Assembly (NCBI RefSeq): GCF_014596915.1
Contig: NZ_JACVWU010000014.1
Span: 124,001-188,000, forward strand
Source: Streptomyces sp. TRM68416
GTDB taxonomy: Bacteria; Actinomycetota; Actinomycetes; Streptomycetales; Streptomycetaceae
Direction of reading: 5' to 3'
DNA: 64,000 bases
In this document: in pieces, positions 57,734-64,000 of the stretch
Layout of the letters: each line of letters starts with the position of its first letter
How positions within the stretch are numbered: position 1 is the first letter of the stretch
Notes under the pieces: model-generated
The model's input: the letters and a program-made list of their open reading frames with translations, nothing else
What the model was told of the DNA's origin: nothing
Database searches by the model: none
Program-made: the position numbers and the translations under genes

Positions 57734-58104
57734 ACTGGCTGCTGGTCGTCGCGGGCGCCATGGTCGGCGCCCCGCTGCGCTATCTCACCGACCGCGCGGT
57801 GCAGTCCCGGCACGACTCCGTGTTCCCCTGGGGCACCTTCACGGTCAACGTCACCGGCTGCCTGGTCCTCGGCCTGCTGGCCGGTGCCGCGACCGCGGGC
57901 GCGGCCGGATCCCACCTCCAGCTCCTGCTCGGCACCGGCCTGTGCGGGGCCCTGACGACCTACTCGACCTTCAGCTACGAGACCCTGCGCCTGACCGAGT
58001 CGGGCGCCGGCCTGTTCGCCGCCGCCAACGTCCTCGGCAGCGTCGCGGCAGGCCTGGGCGCGGCGTTCGCGGGGGTGTGGCTCGCCGGGGCGCTGTGGGG
58101 TTAG
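57730..58104 (+). CDS. crcB: Fluoride channel CrcB/FluC subunit 2
   Basis: A 124-aa protein with four helices: MNWLLVVAGAMVGAPLRYLT, FPWGTFTVNVTGCLVLGLLA, LLGTGLCGALTTYSTFSYE, LGAAFAGVWLAGALWG. Conserved Arg in APLRY, Asn in TFTVNVTGC and the TTYSTFS box. Single FluC proteins form antiparallel homodimers; paired genes often give heterodimers. Its stop (TAG 58102-58104) shares bases with the stop of the convergent GNAT gene. Confidence 0.93.
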   Translation: MNWLLVVAGAMVGAPLRYLTDRAVQSRHDSVFPWGTFTVNVTGCLVLGLLAGAATAGAAGSHLQLLLGTGLCGALTTYSTFSYETLRLTESGAGLFAAANVLGSVAAGLGAAFAGVWLAGALWG

Positions 58105-58958
58105 GCGGTCCGAGCGAAGTCGTACACGGCCCACTCGGTGACCCGTACGTACCCGAGGCGCTGGTAGAGGGCGTTGCTGGTGGGGTTGGCCGGGTCCGCG
58201 TAGAGCACGACGTCCGTCGCGCCCGCCGTCAGCGCCGCCCGGCTCACCGCGGCCGTCACGGCGCCCGCGTAGCCCCGGCCCCGCAGGTGGGCCGGGGTGT
58301 AGACGGGGTCGACCCGGACCATGCCGGCGGTCATCGTGGTGACGGCGGCCAGGGAGACGGGGGTGCCGTCCGGGGTCTCCCAGAAGGTGAAGTGCCGGTC
58401 GGCGAAGCGCGAGCCGGCCCAGGTGGCGGCGTCGACGGCGGGGACCTCCCCGACGGTGTCGACGAACTCGCCCACCCAGCGCACGAGTTGCTCGTGGTCC
58501 TGGGCGCCCGCCGCGCGGCTTCGGCCCTCCGGGTGCGGCTGCGGCGGGGTGAGCGCGCCGAGGCGGTACAGGCGGATCCGGGTGCGCAGGGTGGCCGCCG
58601 CGCCGGTGTGCCGCTGCCAGGCCTCGGCGAAGGCGGTGGCGGTGGCCTCGTCCGCGGAGACGTACGGCACACGGTGCCCGCGGGCGGCCAGGTGCGCGGC
58701 GAGGGAGTCGGCCCGCTCGGGGGTCAGCGGAGTGACGGCCAGGCCGCGGGCGGGGAGACGGTAGAAGGCGGCGTGGATCCCGCCCGCCCCCACCAGCCGC
58801 CCGAAGAGGGCGCCGGCCGCCTCCGGGGCGCCCGCACGCAGCTTCTCGGTGACCGTCAGCTGCATGTTGTGCAGGGTGGGGCGCGAGCGCAGGAAGTCGC
58901 CGGTCAGGTGCAGGAAGTCGTCGATGTCGTCGGTGAGGTGCCAGGCGTCCGGGTGCAT
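58101..58958 (-). CDS. GNAT-family N-acetyltransferase
   Basis: A 285-aa protein from ATG 58958. The N-terminal half (DIDDFLHLTGDFLRSRPTLH) is a degenerate helical domain; the C-terminal half has the acetyl-CoA motif YTPAHLRGRGYAGAVTAAVS, then TDVVLYADPANPTSNALYQR and LGYVRVTEWAVYDF. Substrate unknown. Its stop (TAA) and the crcB stop (TAG) overlap within the four bases 58101-58104. Confidence 0.88.
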   Translation of the reverse strand: MHPDAWHLTDDIDDFLHLTGDFLRSRPTLHNMQLTVTEKLRAGAPEAAGALFGRLVGAGGIHAAFYRLPARGLAVTPLTPERADSLAAHLAARGHRVPYVSADEATATAFAEAWQRHTGAAATLRTRIRLYRLGALTPPQPHPEGRSRAAGAQDHEQLVRWVGEFVDTVGEVPAVDAATWAGSRFADRHFTFWETPDGTPVSLAAVTTMTAGMVRVDPVYTPAHLRGRGYAGAVTAAVSRAALTAGATDVVLYADPANPTSNALYQRLGYVRVTEWAVYDFARTA

Positions 58959-59099
58959 GGTGGGAGATTCTTCATCCGGCGCGGCCCGGGGCGGCGAGAT
59001 CACGCCAGGCGCGTCCTCCGCTTTCAGTGCCCGTGCCCGCTGAAGTTTTCCTTTCGGTGCGCTTGACACCACCCACCGCTCACCCGGAACATCTCTCCC

Positions 59100-59843
59100 G
59101 TGAACCTGTCAGACAGCCGGACAGCCGGACAGCCTCCGCGGCGCGTCAGCGCGATGGAAGCGGTGCTCGCTCATCTGCGTTCCGCCATCGAGCGCGGTGA
59201 GTACGCCGTCGGCGACAAGCTCCCCTCCGAGGCGGAGCTGTGCCGCACCCTGGAGATCAGCCGACCCGTGCTGCGCGAGGCTCTCCGGGCCCTGCAGACC
59301 ATGGGTCTGACCGTCTCCAAGACCGGCAAGGGCACCTTCGTCGTCGCCAACACCGTCGAGGACCCCACCTTCGGCGACTACGCGGCCAGCGACCTGCTGG
59401 AGGTCCGCCGGCACGTCGAGATCCCGGTCGCCGGGTACGCGGCCGCGCGCCGCACCCCGGAGAACCTCGACCACCTGGCGCACCTGCTGGACCGCATGGA
59501 GCGGGAGACGGACACCACCGCGTGGGTCGCGATGGACACCCTCTTCCACCTCGCCGTCGCCGAGGCCGCGCAGAACCCGGTCTTCCGCCGGGTGATCGAG
59601 GAGATCCGGGACGCACTGGCGCGTCAGTCGGCCTTCCTCAACGAACTCGGCGGCCGCCGCGAGCAGTCCAACCGCGAGCACCGGGCGATCGTCGAGGCGC
59701 TGATCGACGGTTCCGAACACGACGCGGTGGAGGCCATGTCCCACCACCTCGACCGCGTCGAGACCACCCTCACCGACATCGTGCGCCCCCCGCGCACCGA
59801 AACCCCCACGGCAACCCCCATGGAAGGCGGACCCGAGGCGTGA
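59100..59843 (+). CDS. GntR/FadR-family regulator of asparagine catabolism
   Basis: A 247-aa protein from GTG 59100. Winged HTH: AIERGEYAVGDKLPSEAELC, ISRPVLREALRALQTMGLTV and TGKGTFVV. C-terminal FCD helical domain: LLEVRRHVEIPVAGYAAARR, TLFHLAVAEAAQNPVFRRVI and EHRAIVEALIDGSEHDAVEA, with the His/Asp metal-ligand pattern. It overlaps the permease start (GTGA) and very probably controls the operon in response to aspartate, asparagine or a related acid. TTGACA at 59063-59068 may be its -35, but no matching -10 is evident. Confidence 0.9.
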   Translation: MNLSDSRTAGQPPRRVSAMEAVLAHLRSAIERGEYAVGDKLPSEAELCRTLEISRPVLREALRALQTMGLTVSKTGKGTFVVANTVEDPTFGDYAASDLLEVRRHVEIPVAGYAAARRTPENLDHLAHLLDRMERETDTTAWVAMDTLFHLAVAEAAQNPVFRRVIEEIRDALARQSAFLNELGGRREQSNREHRAIVEALIDGSEHDAVEAMSHHLDRVETTLTDIVRPPRTETPTATPMEGGPEA

Positions 59844-61303
59844 GCGAGCAGTCCCTGCACAACGAGGTGCAGACCACGCATGATGGCGTGCAGAAACGTT
59901 CCGGCCATGTCGACGCCGGAGACGAGGGATACAGCAAGTCGCTGAAGTCCCGGCACGTCAACATGATCGCCATCGGCGGCGCCATCGGCACCGGACTCTT
60001 CCTCGGGGCCGGCGGCCGCCTGGCCGACGCCGGCCCCTCCCTCTTCATCGCCTACGCGGTCTGCGGACTCTTCGCCTTCCTCGTGGTGCGCGCCCTCGGC
60101 GAACTCGTCCTGTACCGGCCCTCCTCCGGCGCCTTCGTGTCCTACGCCCGCGAGTTCATGGGCGAGAAGGGCGCGTACGTCGCGGGCTGGATGTACTTCC
60201 TGAACTGGGCCACCACCGGCATCGCCGACATCACCGCCGTAGCCCTCTACACCCACTACTGGGGCATGTTCTCCGACATACCGCAGTGGGTGCTCGCGCT
60301 CATCGCCCTCGCCGTGGTCCTCACGGTGAACCTCATCTCCGTGAAGATGTTCGGCGAGCTGGAGTTCTGGTTCGCGATCATCAAGGTGGCCGCGCTCGTG
60401 GCGTTCATGCTGATCGGCATCTACCTGCTGGCCACCCAGCACCCCATCGACGGCCACGAACCCGGCCCGTCCCTGATCACCGGCAACGGCGGCGTCTTCC
60501 CCAACGGCCTGCTGCCCATGCTGCTGATCATCCAGGGCGTCGTCTTCGCCTACGCCTCCGTCGAACTGGTCGGCGTCGCCGCCGGCGAGACCGAGAACCC
60601 CGAGAAGATCATGCCGAAGGCGATCAACTCGATCATGTGGCGCGTCGGCCTGTTCTACGTCGGCTCGGTCCTCCTGCTGTCGATGCTGCTGCCCTGGAAC
60701 AAGTACACGGCCGGGGAGAGCCCCTTCGTCACCGTGCTGTCCAACATCGGCATCCCGGCGGCGGGCGGCGTGATGAACCTCGTCGTCCTCACCGCCGCCA
60801 TGTCCTCGCTCAACTCCGGCCTGTACTCCACCGGCCGCATCCTGCGCTCCATGGCGATGTCCGGCTCCGCCCCGAAGTTCACCGGCGTGATGAGCCGCAG
60901 CCAGGTCCCCTACGGCGGCATCCTGCTCACCAGCGGCGTCTGCGTCCTGGGCGTCGGCCTGAACTTCGTCGTCCCGGCCGATGCCTTCGAGATCGTCCTC
61001 AACTTCGCGGCGATCGGCATCCTCGCCACCTGGGGCATGATCATGATCTGTCACCTGCTGTTCTGGCAGAAGACCCAGAACGGCGAACTCACCCGCCCCG
61101 GCTACCGACTGCCGGGCTCCCCCTGGACCGAACTCGTGACGCTGGCCTTCCTCGCCTCCGTCCTGGTCCTCATGTACGCCGACGGAGGCGCCGGTCGCAC
61201 CACCGTGCTGTGCCTGCCGCTGATCGTCGCCGGCCTCGTCGCCGGCTGGTACGGCGTCCGCAGCCGTATCACGCGCACGGAACCCACCGACGCCGACGCG
61301 TGA
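59840..61303 (+). CDS. ansP: L-asparagine permease (AnsP-like amino acid transporter)
   Basis: A 487-aa APC-family transporter with 12 membrane segments, GTG 59840 overlapping the regulator stop. Soluble N-terminus of about 35 residues, then MIAIGGAIGTGLFLGAGGRL (substrate-binding first helix), SSGAFVSYAREFMGEKGAYV, WMYFLNWATTGIADITAVAL, SVELVGVAAGETENPEKIMP. The pattern is that of AnsP/GABA-permease type transporters; the downstream asparaginase supports asparagine as substrate. Proton symport is expected from the family. Confidence 0.9.
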   Translation: MSEQSLHNEVQTTHDGVQKRSGHVDAGDEGYSKSLKSRHVNMIAIGGAIGTGLFLGAGGRLADAGPSLFIAYAVCGLFAFLVVRALGELVLYRPSSGAFVSYAREFMGEKGAYVAGWMYFLNWATTGIADITAVALYTHYWGMFSDIPQWVLALIALAVVLTVNLISVKMFGELEFWFAIIKVAALVAFMLIGIYLLATQHPIDGHEPGPSLITGNGGVFPNGLLPMLLIIQGVVFAYASVELVGVAAGETENPEKIMPKAINSIMWRVGLFYVGSVLLLSMLLPWNKYTAGESPFVTVLSNIGIPAAGGVMNLVVLTAAMSSLNSGLYSTGRILRSMAMSGSAPKFTGVMSRSQVPYGGILLTSGVCVLGVGLNFVVPADAFEIVLNFAAIGILATWGMIMICHLLFWQKTQNGELTRPGYRLPGSPWTELVTLAFLASVLVLMYADGGAGRTTVLCLPLIVAGLVAGWYGVRSRITRTEPTDADA

Positions 61304-62358
61304 ACCGCGCGCCGGCCGCCACCCACGACCCCATGAATCAGGCAGCGATGCACAGCAGCTCCCTCGCAGACGCACCCCTTGTCCGCGAACCCCTCCACGC
61401 CCCCGTCGCCCACCTCATCCGCGGCGGAGTCGTCGAAGGGATCCACTACGGTTCCGTCGTCGTCCTCGGCGCCGACGGCGAGGTGCAGTTCCAGCTCGGT
61501 GACATCGAGGCCGCGTTCTACCCGCGCTCGGCACTCAAGCCCGTCCAGGCCGTCGCCATGGTCCGGGCCGGGCTGCCGCTCGACGGCGACCTCCTGTCGC
61601 TCGCCGCGGCCAGCCACTCCGGCGAGGAACGCCACCTCGACGGAACCCGCCGCATCCTGGAGCTCGCGGACGCCGCCGAGAGCGACCTCGGCAACGTCCC
61701 CGACCTGCCGTTCGACCCGGTCGTCCGGGACGCGTGGATCCGCATGGGACGCCTGCCCTCGCAGCTCGCCCAGAACTGCTCCGGCAAGCACGCGGCCATG
61801 CTCTACACCTGCCGGCTCAACGACTGGCCCCTGGAGGGCTATCTCGACCCGGGGCACCCGCTGCAGCAGGCGATCGCCGAGCTCGTCGAGGACCTCACGG
61901 GCCAGCGCATCGCACAGGTGACGGTGGACGGCTGCGGCGCCCCGCTGTTCTCCGTCTCCCTGCACGGCCTGGCGCGGGCCGCGGCGCGCATCACCACCGC
62001 CGCGCCGGGCACGCCCGAGGCACGCGTCGCCGACGCCATGCGCGAGCACGCCGAGATGGCCTCCGGCTCCGGGCGGGACGTCGCCGCCCTGATGCGGGCC
62101 GTGCCCGGACTGCTGGCCAAGGACGGCTTCGAAGGGGTGCAGGTCGCCGCGCTGCCGGACGGACGGGCCATCGCCGTCAAGATCGCCGACGGGGCGAACC
62201 GGGCACGGGTGCCGGTCGCCGCGGCGGCGCTGGCCCGGGTCGGCGTGGACCCCGCGGTGCTCGGCGAGTTCGCGGGCGAGCCGCTGCTCGGGGGAGGCCG
62301 GCCCGTCGGTGCGGTGCGGCCGGTGCGGGCGCTGGACCCGGTGACCGTGGCCGCGTGA
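61300..62358 (+). CDS. Asparaginase (PF06089 / Rhizobium etli type II family)
   Basis: A 352-aa protein if started at GTG 61300 (overlapping the permease stop); ATG 61333 and 61348 are alternatives. Family landmarks: GVVEGIHYGSVVVLGADGEV, FYPRSALKPVQAVAMVRAGL, LAAASHSGEERHLDG, NCSGKHAAMLYTCRL, VTVDGCGAPLFSVSLHGLAR and ASGSGRDVAALM. It hydrolyses L-asparagine to aspartate and ammonia; the fold belongs to the beta-lactamase-like asparaginase group, unrelated to E. coli AnsA/B. Cytoplasmic. Confidence 0.9.
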   Translation: MNRAPAATHDPMNQAAMHSSSLADAPLVREPLHAPVAHLIRGGVVEGIHYGSVVVLGADGEVQFQLGDIEAAFYPRSALKPVQAVAMVRAGLPLDGDLLSLAAASHSGEERHLDGTRRILELADAAESDLGNVPDLPFDPVVRDAWIRMGRLPSQLAQNCSGKHAAMLYTCRLNDWPLEGYLDPGHPLQQAIAELVEDLTGQRIAQVTVDGCGAPLFSVSLHGLARAAARITTAAPGTPEARVADAMREHAEMASGSGRDVAALMRAVPGLLAKDGFEGVQVAALPDGRAIAVKIADGANRARVPVAAAALARVGVDPAVLGEFAGEPLLGGGRPVGAVRPVRALDPVTVAA

Positions 62359-62469
62359 TCTGATTCCGGTTTCGAATTCGGCCGCGGGCCGTCCCTGGTC
62401 GCTCGCGCAGTTCCCCGCGCCCCTGACGGGGCGCTCACCCTCACCTCCTTGGAAAGAGAACGCCATCCC

Positions 62470-63882
62470 ATGACCGCCGCAGCCACCCGTAGCGAGCACG
62501 ACCTGCTCGGTGACCGTGACGTCCCCGCCGACGCCTACTGGGGCGTGCACACCCTGCGCGCCACGGAGAACTTCCCCATCACCGGCACCCCGATCTCCGC
62601 CTACCCGCACCTGATCGACGCCCTCGCCGCCGTCAAGGAGGCCGCCGCCCTCGCCAACGAGGAACTCGGCCTGCTGGAGCCGAGGAAGGCCGCCGCGATC
62701 GTCGAGGCCTGCCGCGAGATCCGCGAGGGCAAGCTGCACGACCAGTTCGTGGTCGACGTCGTCCAGGGCGGCGCCGGCACCTCCACCAACATGAACGCCA
62801 ACGAGGTCGTCGCCAACCGGGCGCTGGAGCTGCTCGGTTTCGCCAAGGGGCAGTACCAGCACCTGCACCCCAACGAGGACGTCAACCTCAGCCAGTCGAC
62901 CAATGACGTCTACCCGACCGCCGTCAAGATCGCGACGGTGTTCGCGGTCCGTGGACTGCTCAAGGCGATGGCTGTACTGCAGGACTCCTTCGCCCGCAAG
63001 GCCGTCGAGTTCCGTGACGTGCTCAAGATGGGCCGTACACAGTTGCAGGACGCGGTCCCCATGACGCTCGGTCAAGAATTTTCCGCCTACGCCGTCATGA
63101 TTGACGAGGACCGGTCCCGTCTTGACGAGGCCGTCGAGCTGATCCATGAGATCAACCTCGGCGCCACGGCCATCGGCACCGGCCTCAACGCCCCCGCCGG
63201 CTACGCCGAGTCCGCCCGCCGCCACCTCGCCGAGATCACCGGCCTGCCCCTGGTGACCGCCGCCAACCTGGTCGAGGCCACCCAGGACTGCGGCGCGTTC
63301 GTCCAGATGTCCGGCGTCCTCAAGCGGATCGCGGTCAAGCTCTCCAAGAGCTGCAACGACCTGCGCCTGCTCTCCTCCGGCCCGCGCGCCGGCCTCGGCG
63401 AGATCAACCTCCCGCCCGTGCAGGCCGGTTCGTCGATCATGCCCGGCAAGGTCAACCCGGTCATCCCCGAGGTCGTCAACCAGGTCGCCTTCGAGGTGAT
63501 CGGCAACGACGTCACCATCACCATGGCCGCCGAGGCCGGACAGCTCCAGCTCAACGCCTTCGAACCGGTCATCCTGCACTCCCTGTCGGAGTCGATCACC
63601 CACCTGCGGGCCGCCTGCCTCACCCTCGCCGAGCGCTGCGTGGACGGCATCACCGCCAACACCGAGGAGCTGCGCCGGACCGTGGAGAACTCCATCGGCC
63701 TGGTCACCGCCCTCAACCCGCACATCGGGTACACGGCTGCCACCGACATCGCCAAGGAGGCCCTCGTCACCGGCCGCGGGGTGGCCGAACTGGTCCTGGA
63801 GAAGGGCCTGCTGCCCGCCGAGGCCCTTGCCGACCTGCTCCGCCCGGAAGTCGTCGCGGGCAGCGGCCAGGCCCTGGCCTGA
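62470..63882 (+). CDS. aspA: Aspartate ammonia-lyase (aspartase)
   Basis: A 470-aa fumarase/aspartase-superfamily enzyme. EHDLLGDRDVPADAYWGVHT opening; VQGGAGTSTNMNANEVVANR; HPNEDVNLSQSTNDVYPTAV; and the signature loop GSSIMPGKVNPVIPE, whose Ser is the catalytic base. It converts L-aspartate to fumarate and ammonia, completing Asn -> Asp -> fumarate. It begins 111 nt after the asparaginase gene with GGAAAGAG upstream; the gap may hold its own promoter. Confidence 0.95.
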   Translation: MTAAATRSEHDLLGDRDVPADAYWGVHTLRATENFPITGTPISAYPHLIDALAAVKEAAALANEELGLLEPRKAAAIVEACREIREGKLHDQFVVDVVQGGAGTSTNMNANEVVANRALELLGFAKGQYQHLHPNEDVNLSQSTNDVYPTAVKIATVFAVRGLLKAMAVLQDSFARKAVEFRDVLKMGRTQLQDAVPMTLGQEFSAYAVMIDEDRSRLDEAVELIHEINLGATAIGTGLNAPAGYAESARRHLAEITGLPLVTAANLVEATQDCGAFVQMSGVLKRIAVKLSKSCNDLRLLSSGPRAGLGEINLPPVQAGSSIMPGKVNPVIPEVVNQVAFEVIGNDVTITMAAEAGQLQLNAFEPVILHSLSESITHLRAACLTLAERCVDGITANTEELRRTVENSIGLVTALNPHIGYTAATDIAKEALVTGRGVAELVLEKGLLPAEALADLLRPEVVAGSGQALA

Positions 63883-63918
63883 CCTGCGGATGCGCACCAG
63901 GACCGACCCGGAGGCACA

Positions 63919-64000
63919 ATGGTGATCATGAGTTCGTCGCAGACCTTCGAGCCGGTCCTGGAGCGCATCGCCGAGGAGATCGAGCGCACCCCCGGCCGCG
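63919..64000 (+). CDS. Start of a probable glutaminase gene (3' end outside window)
   Basis: GGAGG at 63910-63914 precedes ATG 63919 (MVIMSSSQTFEPVLER, then IAEEIERTPGR up to the window edge). The N-terminal helix with IAEEIERTPGRG-like wording resembles Streptomyces glutaminase A, and the neighbourhood (asparaginase, aspartase) fits. Only 27 codons are visible, so the call is tentative. The actual start could be the ATG at 63928. Confidence 0.4.
   Translation, partial: MVIMSSSQTFEPVLERIAEEIERTPGR

Noticed and set aside
61102..63897. 931-codon minus-strand frame across asparaginase and aspartase
   Set aside because: It spans three real genes and their gaps and has no recognisable domain.

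Overview
The window is chromosomal DNA of a Streptomyces-type actinomycete. It is very GC-rich with almost only G/C third codon positions, and starts are often GTG or TTG. Genes are frequently coupled by ATGA/GTGA overlaps. The content also fits: Tat-exported enzymes, a LAL-type LuxR regulator, an HTH/NB-ARC/TPR regulator, an ECF41-like sigma factor, AspT exchangers, and a single rare TTA (bldA-type) leucine codon. I found no tRNA, rRNA or CRISPR array.

Region 1 (1-9542, all +) is one tightly packed polysaccharide-degradation operon. It holds two heparinase II/III-like proteins, a YesL/DUF624 membrane protein, a secreted parallel beta-helix protein, a Tat-exported SGNH esterase, a Tat-exported PL8 lyase and a CE7 acetyl esterase. 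Together these suggest breakdown of an acetylated acidic polysaccharide.

Region 2 (9543-26100) is accessory and mosaic. Three gene fragments lie in alternating orientation (9786-10717). Around them are a bactofilin-like protein, a small acidic protein, a TPR protein, a LAL regulator, a Ser/Thr kinase with a partner gene, an IS5-type transposase remnant and a decapitated GNAT gene. An operon of three beta-solenoid proteins follows (19955-25575); two of these are tandem paralogues fusing a beta-solenoid, leucine-rich repeats and a TPR-like tail, and the last one carries the TTA codon. Four copies of a 12-nt-period direct repeat (TTGCGTA-type half-sites) lie in the non-coding gaps here and I saw none elsewhere. 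This family plus its repeat is my best candidate for an undescribed system.

Region 3 (26259-47042) is mixed housekeeping and regulation: RidA, a stand-alone TOPRIM protein, aspT-aspT-asdA (aspartate uptake, decarboxylation and alanine efflux), a UvrA-like ATPase, DUF1801 and AhpD-like proteins, the HTH/NB-ARC/TPR regulator, the sigma factor, a lipoprotein, an NmrA-like oxidoreductase with a SoxR-like promoter, an AMIN-like secreted protein, SseB-like and EF-G-domain-IV-like proteins, and AraC, MarR and VOC proteins.

Region 4 (47202-55347) is a galactan locus. A binding protein, two permeases and a LacI regulator run leftward; GH42 beta-galactosidase and secreted GH53 endo-galactanase run rightward. 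A shared control region holds a LacI operator, and a very strong terminator hairpin follows the GH53 gene.

Region 5 (55440-64000) holds an ArsR-like regulator with an SMP-30-like protein, a crcB-DUF190-crcB fluoride-export operon, a GNAT protein, and an asparagine catabolic set: GntR/FadR regulator, asparagine permease, asparaginase, aspartase, then the start of a probable glutaminase gene.
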